From NCBI GenBank assembly GCA_031459715.1, contig JAVKIA010000001.1, forward strand, positions 1 through 64,000: a stretch of 64,000 bases of DNA. Direction: 5' to 3'. Shown piece after piece: positions 26,624 to 34,840 of the stretch. Numbering within the stretch: position 1 is the stretch's first letter; every line of letters begins with the position of its first letter. The stretch comes from Armatimonadota bacterium (GTDB lineage: Bacteria > Sysuimicrobiota > Sysuimicrobiia > Sysuimicrobiales > Humicultoraceae). The notes below the pieces were generated by a model. It had not been told where the DNA came from, searched no databases, and worked only from the letters and a program-made list of their open reading frames with translations. Both the position numbers and the translations under genes were made by a program.

Positions 26624-28078
26624 ATGGCGGTAAGGACGCTGCACAACTACTACGGCGGGGAGTGGGTCGCCTCCGAGTCCACGGAACTGGGAGAGGTGCG
26701 CAATCCGGCCACCGACGAGCTGATCGCCCGGGTGCCCTTCTCCACGCGGGCAGAGGTGGAAGCGGCGATCCGGCTGGCGCGCGCCGCCTTCCCGGCGTGG
26801 CGGGAGACGCCCCCGCTGGTGCGCGCCCGCTACTTCTTCCGGTTGAAGGATGCACTGGAGGCCCATCTGGAGGAGCTCTCCCGGCTGGTCGTCCAGGAGG
26901 AGGGGAAGACCCTGGAGGACGCGCGGGGCGAGGTCCGCCGCATGATCGAGAACGTGGAGGTGGCCACCGGGATCCCCTCGTTGATGATGGGCTACAACCT
27001 GGAGGACATCGCCAAGGACATCGACTGCGTGGCCGAACGGCAGCCCATTGGAGTCTTCGCCATCATCGGGCCCTTCAACTTCCCGGCCATGGTGCCCTGG
27101 TGGTTCGCCCCCTACGCCGTGGCCACGGGGAACACCTGCATCATCAAGCCATCAGAGCAGGTCCCCTGTACGCAGAACCGCATCTTCGAGATCCTTCACC
27201 AGGTGGGCTTTCCTCCAGGGGTTTTCAACCTGATCAACGGGGCCAAGGATGTGGTCGATGTACTCCTGGAGAGCCCCGCGGTCAACGGCGTCTCCTTCGT
27301 CGGCTCCACACCTGTGGCCAGATATGTCTACCGCCGGGCGGCGGAGTTCGGCAAGCGGGTCCAGGCGCTGGGCGGGGCCAAGAACTTCCTGGTGGTCATG
27401 CCGGACGCGGTGCTGGAGCGCACGGTGCCGGCGCTGGGCACCTCCTGCTTTGGCGCTGCGGGGGAGCGCTGCCTCTCCGGGAGCATCATCCTGGCCGTAG
27501 GCGAGATTCACGGGCCGCTGCGGGATCGGTTTGTGGAGATGGCCACGCAGATCAAGGTGGGCAACGGCCTGGACGAGAGCGTGCAGATGGGGCCGTTGAT
27601 CTCGCGGCGGCACCGGGAGCGAGTCCTGGCCTACATCCAGAAGGGCATCGACGAGGGGGCGAAGCTCATCCTGGACGGACGGGACATCCGCGTGGAGGGC
27701 TATCCCAACGGCTACTTCCTCGGCCCCACCATCTTCGACCAAGTTACCCCGGAGATGACCGTCGCCAACGAGGAGATCTTCGGCCCCGTCGCCGGCATCA
27801 TCCCGGTCAAGGATCTGGACGAAGCCCTGCAGATCATCCGGCGCAACCGCTACGGCAACATGGCCTGCATCTTCACCCAGAACGGGAGATGGGCGCGCCA
27901 GTTCAAGTACCGCGCGGAGTGCAGCATGCTGGGGATCAATGTGGGCATCGCCGCCCCCATGGCCTTCTTCACCTTCGGCGGAATCAAGGAATCGATGTTT
28001 GGCGATCTCAAGGGCCACGGGCGCGACGCCATCGAGTTCTTCACCGACAAGAAGGTGGTGACCATCCGCTGGTTCTAG
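26624..28078 (+). CDS. mmsA: CoA-acylating (methyl)malonate-semialdehyde dehydrogenase-like
   Basis: A 484-residue aldehyde dehydrogenase. It opens HNYYGGEWVASESTELGEVR and has IIGPFNFPAMVPWWFAPYAV and IIKPSEQVPCTQNRI. The hallmark of the acylating subgroup is GGAKNFLVVMPDA, where ordinary enzymes have ELGGK. Catalytic Cys is in AAGERCLSGS. Known members convert malonate or methylmalonate semialdehyde with NAD+ and CoA to acetyl- or propionyl-CoA. Together with the aminotransferase downstream this makes the classical route from beta-alanine (or 3-aminoisobutyrate) to an acyl-CoA. It follows livF by 13 bp. The product assignment is strong at family level; the exact substrate is inferred. Confidence 0.85.
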   Translation: MAVRTLHNYYGGEWVASESTELGEVRNPATDELIARVPFSTRAEVEAAIRLARAAFPAWRETPPLVRARYFFRLKDALEAHLEELSRLVVQEEGKTLEDARGEVRRMIENVEVATGIPSLMMGYNLEDIAKDIDCVAERQPIGVFAIIGPFNFPAMVPWWFAPYAVATGNTCIIKPSEQVPCTQNRIFEILHQVGFPPGVFNLINGAKDVVDVLLESPAVNGVSFVGSTPVARYVYRRAAEFGKRVQALGGAKNFLVVMPDAVLERTVPALGTSCFGAAGERCLSGSIILAVGEIHGPLRDRFVEMATQIKVGNGLDESVQMGPLISRRHRERVLAYIQKGIDEGAKLILDGRDIRVEGYPNGYFLGPTIFDQVTPEMTVANEEIFGPVAGIIPVKDLDEALQIIRRNRYGNMACIFTQNGRWARQFKYRAECSMLGINVGIAAPMAFFTFGGIKESMFGDLKGHGRDAIEFFTDKKVVTIRWF

Positions 28079-28107
28079 CGGCGTGGGTGTGGTGAGGAGG
28101 TCTGAAA

Positions 28108-29445
28108 ATGGTTGAGGCGGCAGACTACCAGACCAGGCACGCCCGCTATGTGCTCACGCCCTGGTCGGCACAGGCCGGGCTGCGCCCGCCGGTGATCGTG
28201 CGGGCGGAAGGACGGTTTCTCTACGATGCGGAGGGGAGGCGCTATCTGGACTTCTCCTCGGGGTTGGTGGCGGTCAACCTGGGGCACGCCCACCCCAGGA
28301 TGGTGCAGGCGATCCAGGCGCAGGCGGAGCGGCTGTGTTATGCGCCGCCGTCCTTCTTCAACGACGCCCGGGCCGAGCTGGCAGAGGCACTGATCCAGAT
28401 TGCGCCCTGGCCCGGTGAGGAAGGGCGAGTGTTCTTCACCACGGGGGGCGCGGAGGCCAATGAGGATGCCATCAAGATGGCCCGCCTGATCACCGGTCGG
28501 CGCAAGGTGCTCGCCTCCTACCGCTCCTTCCACGGCTCCACGGCGGGCGCCGCTACCCTGACCGGGGATGACCGCCGCTTTGCCGCCGAGCCTGGCATTC
28601 CTGAGGTGATCCACTTCTTTGCGCCCTACCCCTACCGCAGCCCCTTCTTCGCCACTGATCCGCAGGAAGAGACGCAACGGGCCCTGGCCCACCTGGAGAC
28701 GGTGATGCAACTTGAGGGTCCGGAACGGGTGGCCGCCATCATCCTCGAGCCGGTGGTGGGCACCAATGGTGTGATCATCTATCCCGAGGGCTACCTGGCC
28801 GGGGTGCGGCGGATCGCTGACCGGCACCAGATTATCTTGATCTTCGACGAGGTGATGACCGGCTTTGGCCGCACCGGGACTCCCTTCGCCGCCCAACGGT
28901 TCGGGGTCACCCCGGACATGATCACCTTTGCCAAGGGGGTGACCTCGGCGTACGTGCCTCTGGGTGGGGTGCTGGTGCGGGAGTCGCTGGCCCGTCACTT
29001 TGACAGCAACGTCCTCTGGTGCGGCCACACCTTCTCCGGGCATCCCCTGGCGGTGGCGGTGGCCCGCGCAGCCCAGGCCGTCTACCGGGAGGAAGGGTTG
29101 TTCACGCGGGCGCAGGAGATCGAGGGGTGGCTGCGTCCCGCCCTGGAGGGATTCGCCCGTCGGCACCGCGTCGTGGGGGAGGCGCGGGGGATCGGCGCCT
29201 TCTTCGCGCTGGAACTGGTGCGGGACCCGCAGACCCGCGAGCCCCTGCTCTCCCGCTACGGCGGAGATCCTGAGATGCTCCGCGGCTTTCACGCCTCCCT
29301 GCGGGGCCGGGGAGTTTACGTCTTTGGCCGGCACAATATCCTCATCGTGGCTCCGCCGCTGACGATCACCCGGGAGGAAGCCGACCTGGGCCTGGAGGCG
29401 CTGGACGCCAGCCTGGATGAGCTGTCGCTGAAGGCGGCAGCGTGA
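28108..29445 (+). CDS. Class III omega-aminotransferase (beta-alanine/taurine:pyruvate type)
   Basis: A 445-residue PLP enzyme. Seen: YLDFSSGLVAVNLGHAHPRM, the TTGGAEANEDAIKMAR phosphate-binding stretch, SYRSFHGSTAGA, the IFDEVMTGFGRTG motif and the PLP lysine in FAKGVTSAYVPLGG. The GVTSAY...PLGG lysine region is typical of omega-amino acid or taurine:pyruvate aminotransferases. A good site (GAGGAGG with GTGGTG) precedes the ATG. Next to the acylating semialdehyde dehydrogenase, the likely reaction is beta-alanine (or a close analogue) plus pyruvate to the semialdehyde and alanine. Taurine is an alternative, but no sulphoacetaldehyde enzyme is nearby. Confidence 0.85.
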   Translation: MVEAADYQTRHARYVLTPWSAQAGLRPPVIVRAEGRFLYDAEGRRYLDFSSGLVAVNLGHAHPRMVQAIQAQAERLCYAPPSFFNDARAELAEALIQIAPWPGEEGRVFFTTGGAEANEDAIKMARLITGRRKVLASYRSFHGSTAGAATLTGDDRRFAAEPGIPEVIHFFAPYPYRSPFFATDPQEETQRALAHLETVMQLEGPERVAAIILEPVVGTNGVIIYPEGYLAGVRRIADRHQIILIFDEVMTGFGRTGTPFAAQRFGVTPDMITFAKGVTSAYVPLGGVLVRESLARHFDSNVLWCGHTFSGHPLAVAVARAAQAVYREEGLFTRAQEIEGWLRPALEGFARRHRVVGEARGIGAFFALELVRDPQTREPLLSRYGGDPEMLRGFHASLRGRGVYVFGRHNILIVAPPLTITREEADLGLEALDASLDELSLKAAA

Positions 29446-29476
29446 AACAGGGAAAGGTGGCAGCCTGAAACAGGGA
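29436..29476. repeat. Tandem 18-bp duplication, period 23
   Basis: GGCAGC[G/C]TGAAACAGGGA occurs at 29436-29453 and again at 29459-29476. The first copy spans the aminotransferase stop codon and the second lies just before the glcF frame. A local duplication could have displaced the original glcF start region. Confidence 0.7.
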
Positions 29477-29538
29477 TTTGACGCAGCGACAGTGAAGGTG
29501 TCCGCGGGCAATTTCTGCCTGGAGGTCCGCCGGCGGTC

Positions 29539-30807
29539 ATTGCTTCACTGACTGCTCCGTCCGTCCGTTCGCTGCTGCGGCAGTGCATCCATTGCGGGCT
29601 GTGTCTGCAGGCCTGTCCCACGTACGCCGTCCTGGGGACGGAAGCCGACTCCCCGCGGGGGCGGATCGCTCTGATGCGGGCTGTCGCCGAGGGGCGCATC
29701 CCCCCGCGGGGCGCGTTCGCCCGGCACATCGCCCTCTGCCTGGCCTGTCGAGCGTGTGAGACGGCCTGCCCCTCAGGTGTACAGTACGGAGCGCTGGTGG
29801 AAACCAGCCGCGCACTCCTGGCGCAGGCCGCGCCCCTGGGGGCGCGCGCACTGCGCCGCCTGGTGCTGGAACACCTGCTGGCGCGGGTGGACCGCCTCCG
29901 CCTGCTGGCCCGGCTGGCCGGGCTCTACCAGGCAAGCGGGCTGCAGCGCCTTGTTCGCGGTCTGGGTCTCCTGTCCGGCCGCCTGGCCGCCCTGGAGGCG
30001 TTGCTACCGCCGCAGGTAACCCCCGCCGCTCAGACCGCCACCGCGGCCTCCGGAGCTTTCCGCGGTAGCGTCGCCTTCTTTCACGGCTGCGTGCAGGAGG
30101 CCTTTCTGCCGCAGATCAATAGGGCGACGGTGCGCGTGCTGGTACGCAACGGCTTCGAGGTGTGCATTCCCCCGCGGCAGACCTGCTGCGGCGCGCCCGC
30201 CCTGCACCTGGGTGAGGAGGAGGTGGCAAGGCGGTTGGCCCGCCGGAACATCGACGCCTTCGCTGCGGACGGGGCGGTGGCCATCGTCAACAACGCCGGC
30301 GGGTGCGGGGCGGCACTGAAGGAGTACGGCCGTCTGCTGGCAGACGACCCGGCGTATGCGCAGCGGGCCCGTGAGTTCGCCTCCCGGGTGCGTGACTTCA
30401 GCGAGTTCCTGGTTGCCCACCTCCACGTCCCTCCGGCAGGAGAGGTGCGGGCGCGGGCAGTCTACGTCGACTCCTGCCATCTGCGCCACGTGCAGAAGGT
30501 CGTCCGTCCACCCCGCGACCTGTTGCGGATCGTGCCGGGGATCGAACTGGTGGAGCTGCAGACCCCCGACCACTGCTGCGGCAGCGCGGGAGTGTACAAC
30601 ATCCTGCAGCCTGTGGCGGCGCGGACCGTCCTGGAGGCGAAGATGGCCGACCTCGCCCGCGTCGCCCCACAGCTGGTCGTCACCACCAATACCGGCTGCC
30701 ACCTGCAGCTGCTGGTTGGCGTAGGGCGCGCCGGGCTGCAGGCCCGGGTGGTGCATCTGGCGGAGCTGCTGGAGGAGTCCTACGCCGGCGGCGGGGAGGG
30801 CGGGTAG
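29539..30807 (+). CDS. glcF: Glycolate/lactate oxidase Fe-S subunit GlcF-like, unclear start
   Basis: The frame carries two 4Fe-4S motifs, CIHCGLCLQACPTY and CLACRACETACPSG, followed by two CCG domains (TCCGAPALHLGEE and DHCCGSAGVYNI). The first ATG (29674) and any later start would delete the first cluster motif, so translation must begin earlier. Between the in-frame TGA at 29479 and the motif there is no ATG, GTG or TTG. ATT at 29539 lies 12 nt after GGAGGT and is the best candidate, giving 422 residues, the normal family length. Passes electrons from GlcDE to the quinone pool or an electron carrier. Adjacent to glcDE with 3 bp between. Confidence 0.8.
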   Translation: MASLTAPSVRSLLRQCIHCGLCLQACPTYAVLGTEADSPRGRIALMRAVAEGRIPPRGAFARHIALCLACRACETACPSGVQYGALVETSRALLAQAAPLGARALRRLVLEHLLARVDRLRLLARLAGLYQASGLQRLVRGLGLLSGRLAALEALLPPQVTPAAQTATAASGAFRGSVAFFHGCVQEAFLPQINRATVRVLVRNGFEVCIPPRQTCCGAPALHLGEEEVARRLARRNIDAFAADGAVAIVNNAGGCGAALKEYGRLLADDPAYAQRAREFASRVRDFSEFLVAHLHVPPAGEVRARAVYVDSCHLRHVQKVVRPPRDLLRIVPGIELVELQTPDHCCGSAGVYNILQPVAARTVLEAKMADLARVAPQLVVTTNTGCHLQLLVGVGRAGLQARVVHLAELLEESYAGGGEGG

Positions 30808-30810
30808 GCC

Positions 30811-33384
30811 GTGCTACCGGATGCTGCCCGCGACGCACTGATCCGCCTGCTGGGCCGGGAGCGAGTGATCACCGATCCGGGGGAGCTGCTCACCTACGAG
30901 GTGGACGCAGCGCTGGACCGGGGAAATCCGGATGCAGTGGTCTTTCCCACCTCCGCCGAGGAGGTGGTCCGCGTCGTCCGCTGGGCTGAAGAGCACAGTA
31001 TGCCGCTGGTGGCCCGCGGGGCGGGGACGGGGCTCTCCGGCGGAGCGGTGGCCCGGGGCGGAGTGATTGTGGAATTCTCCCGGATGAACCGCATCCTGGC
31101 GCTGGACGAGGTGGGGCGCACGGTCACGGTGCAGCCTGGCGTGGTCAACCAGGACCTGGATGCCTTCGTCGCCTCCAGGGGCCTGTACTATCCACCCGAC
31201 CCGGCCAGCGGCCGCGCCTGCACCCTGGGCGGGAATGTGGCGGAGAACTCCGGCGGACCGCACTGCTTCAAGTACGGGGTGACCACCAACTACGTGGCCG
31301 GCCTGGATGTGGTGCTGGCCGACGGGCGCCGCATGCGCCTGGGCGGCCTCGCCCTGGACCCCCCGGAGTATGACTTCTGCGGGCTGGTGACGGGGAGCGA
31401 GGGGACGCTGGCGCTGGTGGTCGGCATCACCGTGCGTCTGCTGCGCCGCCCCCCTGCGGTGCAGACCATGATGGCCGCCTTCGATTCTCTGGAGCAGGCG
31501 GGGGAGGCCGTCTCCGCCGTGATCGCCGCAGGGCTCACTCCCTCCACCCTGGAGATGATGGACCAGAAGATCATGGGCATCGTGGAGGACTACATCCACC
31601 CCGGCCTGCCCGTGGACGCCGCCGCAGCCCTGATCGTGGAGGTGGACGGCTACGGGGCCGGCCTCGACCCGCAGATGGCGGAGGTGGCGGCGATCCTGAG
31701 AGAGCACGGAGCCCGCGACCTGCGCCCCGCTCGTTCCGCCGAGGAGCGTGAGACCATCTGGACGGGGCGGAAGGGCGCCATTGGCGCGCTGGCCCGGCTG
31801 GCCCCCTTCTACCTCCTGGTGGACGGCACCGTCCCCCGCAGCCGCCTGGCGGAGACTCTGGCTGAGGTGGACCGCATCTGCGAAGCCCGCGGGTTGCGCG
31901 TGGGCCATGTCTTCCACGCCGGCGACGGCAACCTGCACCCGCTCATCCTGCTGGACCCGGAGGACCCTGAGCAGGTGCACCGGGTGCTTGCCGCGGGGCG
32001 GGAGATCATGGAGGCGATGGTCCGCCGCGGCGGCAGCATCACCGGCGAGCACGGAATCGGCCTGCAGAAGCGGGAGTACATGGCGCTGATGTTCGGCCCA
32101 TCCGAGCTGGAGGCGATGCAGGACGTCAAGGAGGTCTTCGACCCGCGCGGGTTGCTGAACCCCGGAAAGATCTTCCCGGCTCAGATCCCTGCAGCGACCC
32201 GGCCCCTGGCGACGGTTGCGCCGGATCCCTTTGCGCCTGCAGACTCCGAGGAAGCGGCCTATGGCCTGGCCGGACTATCTGCGGCCGGCCGGCGGGTGCA
32301 GATCACCGGCGGGGGGACCAAAGTACCGCCGCGGGAGGGGGTGGTTCGGCTCTCGACGGAGCGCCTGCGCGGGATCTCGACGTACGCGCTGGCGGACCTC
32401 TACGTGGTGGCGGGGGCGGGGACGCCGCTGGAGGCGCTGCAGGAGGACCTGGCCCGGGACCGGATGTGGGTGCCGCTGGCCTCCCCCTGGGCGGCGGCGA
32501 CCCTTGGGGGAATCGTCGCCGCCAACGCCAGCGGCCCGCTGCGGATGCGCTACGGCGGAGTGCGCGACCTCCTCCTGGCCGCCACTTTCGTGCTGTCCGA
32601 CGGCAGGGTCGTGCGCGCCGGGCGGCCGCTGGTGAAGAACGTCGCCGGGTACGACCTGCCCAAGGTGCTGGTGGGTTCCTACGGGACGCTGGCTCTGGTC
32701 ACCGAGGTGGCGCTCAAGATCACCCCCCTCCCCGCGGCCCGGCGTACCGTGCTCGTCCCGGCGGACGATCTCTCTCTCGCTGTGGGCTGGGGGCTCCACC
32801 TGCTTCCTTCGGCGCTGGTGGCCTCGGCGATCACGGTATACGGCGGGGAGAACCTGCCGGGCGCGCCTCCGAGCCCCTACCTGCTCGCGTACACCGCGGA
32901 GGGGAGGTCGGAGGACGTCGACGCCGAGCTGGCGCAGGTGGTTCGGGTGCTCAAGGGCGCCGGGGCGCCTCCGCCTGTTGAGGTCGAGTTCTCTGGCACC
33001 GAGATCTGGGCGCGCCTGCTCGCCCGGGCTGCAGATGAGACGTTGCTGGTGCGCGCCGGCGTGCCCGTCGCAGCGCTGGAGGCCTGGGTACGCGAGGCCG
33101 CCCCGCCGCTGCAGGCCGGCGCGTTCCTGGTGGATGTAGCCGGCGGGCTCGTCTACGCGGCGCACCCTGGGGCGAATCGGGACCGCGCCAGCGAATGGCT
33201 GGCTGCCATCCGTCGCGCCGCCGTGTCCCGAGGAGGGTACGCCGTCGTGCTGCGGGCGCCGGCATCCTGGGGTGACGCTCTGGACCTGTGGGGATACCGG
33301 CCGGAATCCCTGGACCTGATGCGCGGCCTCAAGGCGCGCTGGGACCCGGCCGGCATCCTCAACCCCGGGATCTTTCTGCTCTGA
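30811..33384 (+). CDS. Fused GlcD-GlcE 2-hydroxyacid dehydrogenase
   Basis: 857 residues, GTG start. Residues 1-455 are GlcD: FAD-binding PLVARGAGTGLSGGAVARGG, then RACTLGGNVAENSGGPHCFK, GEHGIGLQKREYM and the typical end LLNPGKIF. Residues about 475-857 are GlcE: VQITGGGTKVPPREGV, TLGGIVAANASGPLRMRYGG, VKNVAGYDLPKVLVGSYGTL and a final LNPGIFLL. In most bacteria these are separate genes; here the order is glcF then a glcDE fusion. The complex oxidises glycolate or D-lactate. It probably handles a 2-hydroxy acid arising from the same catabolic route, or pyruvate/lactate balance; the substrate is not readable. Confidence 0.88.
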   Translation: MLPDAARDALIRLLGRERVITDPGELLTYEVDAALDRGNPDAVVFPTSAEEVVRVVRWAEEHSMPLVARGAGTGLSGGAVARGGVIVEFSRMNRILALDEVGRTVTVQPGVVNQDLDAFVASRGLYYPPDPASGRACTLGGNVAENSGGPHCFKYGVTTNYVAGLDVVLADGRRMRLGGLALDPPEYDFCGLVTGSEGTLALVVGITVRLLRRPPAVQTMMAAFDSLEQAGEAVSAVIAAGLTPSTLEMMDQKIMGIVEDYIHPGLPVDAAAALIVEVDGYGAGLDPQMAEVAAILREHGARDLRPARSAEERETIWTGRKGAIGALARLAPFYLLVDGTVPRSRLAETLAEVDRICEARGLRVGHVFHAGDGNLHPLILLDPEDPEQVHRVLAAGREIMEAMVRRGGSITGEHGIGLQKREYMALMFGPSELEAMQDVKEVFDPRGLLNPGKIFPAQIPAATRPLATVAPDPFAPADSEEAAYGLAGLSAAGRRVQITGGGTKVPPREGVVRLSTERLRGISTYALADLYVVAGAGTPLEALQEDLARDRMWVPLASPWAAATLGGIVAANASGPLRMRYGGVRDLLLAATFVLSDGRVVRAGRPLVKNVAGYDLPKVLVGSYGTLALVTEVALKITPLPAARRTVLVPADDLSLAVGWGLHLLPSALVASAITVYGGENLPGAPPSPYLLAYTAEGRSEDVDAELAQVVRVLKGAGAPPPVEVEFSGTEIWARLLARAADETLLVRAGVPVAALEAWVREAAPPLQAGAFLVDVAGGLVYAAHPGANRDRASEWLAAIRRAAVSRGGYAVVLRAPASWGDALDLWGYRPESLDLMRGLKARWDPAGILNPGIFLL

Positions 33385-33456
33385 CCGTCCAGCCCGCGGC
33401 GACGCCGCGCCGACTCCCGCCCTCCCACCGTCTGCCGGGTGCTCCTGTCCGGCCTC

Positions 33457-34062
33457 TCAGGCAGCCGCGCGTGGCTCCGCCTCCAGCTCGATCCTGGTCC
33501 CCAGCACCTCCAGGAACTTGGCCAGCCAGTCGGGATGAGCCGGCCAGGCGGGTGCAGTGACTAACCGGCCATCCACGTGGGCCCTGTCCACGGGAAGGTC
33601 GACATACCGGCCGCCCGCACGGGTCACGTCAGGACCCACCGCGGGGTAGGCCGAGCAGGCCTTACCCTCGAGCACTCCCGCGGCCGCCAGCACCTGCGGG
33701 CCGTGGCAGATGGCCGCGATGGGCTTGTCCGCCGCCGCGAAGTGACGGACGATCGCCAAGACCGTTTCGTTCAGGCGGATGTATTCGGGGGCGCGCCCGC
33801 CCGGGATGACCAGCGCGTCGTAGTCCTCCGCCTTGATCTCGGCAAACGTGGCATTGAGAGTGAAGTTGTGGCCGGGTTTCTCGCTGTACGTCTGGTCGCC
33901 CTCGAAGTCGTGAACGGCCGTGCGCACCTTCTCCCCGGCCGCCTTGCCCGGGCAGACGGCGTGGACGGTGTGCCCCACCATCTGCAGAGCCTGGAACGGG
34001 ACCATGACCTCGTAGTCTTCCACGAAGTCGCCAACCAGCATCAGGATCCGCCTGGCTCCCAT
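33457..34062 (-). CDS. DJ-1/PfpI-family protein (copy 2)
   Basis: The ATG at 34062 follows GGGGGGAGGACC. The 201-residue protein has [20 protein letters not shown], the Glu region [15 protein letters not shown] and the canonical elbow [14 protein letters not shown] with the reactive Cys. This is the standard PfpI protease/deglycase architecture, closer to the family norm than copy 1 at 19044. Likely carbonyl-stress or protein-repair function, by family. Convergent with glcDE and divergent from nothing nearby; it is followed upstream by the dehydratase gene in the same direction. Confidence 0.87.
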   Translation of the reverse strand: MGARRILMLVGDFVEDYEVMVPFQALQMVGHTVHAVCPGKAAGEKVRTAVHDFEGDQTYSEKPGHNFTLNATFAEIKAEDYDALVIPGGRAPEYIRLNETVLAIVRHFAAADKPIAAICHGPQVLAAAGVLEGKACSAYPAVGPDVTRAGGRYVDLPVDRAHVDGRLVTAPAWPAHPDWLAKFLEVLGTRIELEAEPRAAA

Positions 34063-34209
34063 GGTCCTCCCCCCTTGCCCGTTTTGCTTGGATGACACCC
34101 ACAGCCAGTCTACGGCGGCAGGTCCGGACTGCCCATCGGTGCTCCGCCTGATTTGTCTCCACCACCGAATGCCGGGTGCTTCTGCAGCGGCCACGGAGGC
34201 GCAAGGCGC

Positions 34210-34620
34210 CTACGATGTAGCCACTCGCAGCCGGTCAATCTTGGCAGCCATGATGAAGTCGTTCTCGGACAGGCCGCCGATGGCGTGGGTGGTCAGAGTG
34301 CAGGTGACCCGGGAATACCGTATGGTGATATCGGGGTGGTGGTTCTCTTCCTCAGCAACGCTGGCCACGGCGTTGACGAAGCTCATAGCCTCTCTGAAGG
34401 TCCGAAACCTGAACGTCCGCCGTATGGACCTGGCTTCCTCGTCCAGGGTCCACCCCGGCACCGCGGCCTGCAGCCGCTGCGCTGCCTCCCGCAGCAGGGG
34501 CGGGATCCCGCCCTCGCAGGGCACACAGCGGCGGGTCGCCAGGTCCACACGGGCCAGCGGCGCCTCCCTTTCTTGCGAGCGGTCGGCCGACTCCATCACG
34601 CACACCTGCACCTTCGTCAT
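34210..34620 (-). CDS. Pterin-4a-carbinolamine dehydratase-like
   Basis: 136 residues from the ATG at 34620; a second ATG nine codons in (MESADRSQE) is equally good. The family core is clear: PLLREAAQRLQAAVPGWTLD, then FRTFREAMSFVNAVASVAEE followed by the catalytic ENHHPDI and VTCTLTTHAIGGLSENDF. CVPCEGG near the start is a common feature of the longer family members. The enzyme dehydrates 4a-hydroxy-tetrahydropterin and can act as a dimerisation cofactor. No aromatic hydroxylase is in the window, so a role in molybdopterin or another pterin pathway is possible. Divergent from the Phd-MGMT gene. Confidence 0.88.
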   Translation of the reverse strand: MTKVQVCVMESADRSQEREAPLARVDLATRRCVPCEGGIPPLLREAAQRLQAAVPGWTLDEEARSIRRTFRFRTFREAMSFVNAVASVAEEENHHPDITIRYSRVTCTLTTHAIGGLSENDFIMAAKIDRLRVATS

Positions 34621-34772
34621 GATGCGTACCGGTCTGCTCCCCATCATGCCCGCAGGTCCGCCGCAGGTCCAGCCTCCGGTTGGAGGGCAAAATGTCTCCC
34701 AAGCGTCGGTCCGCTCATGCCCGCTCGCCTCTGTCGTTGACGGCAGCCACAGCGGTGATACCATAAGGATAA

Positions 34773-34796
34773 ACATAGCCAGAATTCTGGCTATGT
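34773..34796. promoter_or_regulatory. 24-bp perfect palindrome, probable autoregulatory operator
   Basis: Half-site ACATAGCCAGAA followed immediately by its exact reverse complement, centred between 34784 and 34785. It lies 45 bp upstream of the Phd-MGMT start and about 150 bp from the divergent dehydratase gene, in the AT-richest stretch nearby. Phd/YefM antitoxins bind such palindromes to repress their own operon. A fused Phd-like domain directly downstream makes autoregulation the simplest reading. Confidence 0.75.
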
Positions 34797-34840
34797 GTCG
34801 GGCTGGACTGCTCCTGGGCCGGCAGGAGGAGGCGGGCCGA

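Noticed and set aside
29674-30807. glcF starting at the ATG at 29674
   Set aside because: This would remove the first 4Fe-4S motif, which is plainly encoded in the same frame upstream.
34061-34840. Long in-frame extension upstream of the Phd-MGMT start
   Set aside because: It crosses the palindrome and is antisense to the dehydratase gene; it has no recognisable domain and no ribosome binding site of its own.
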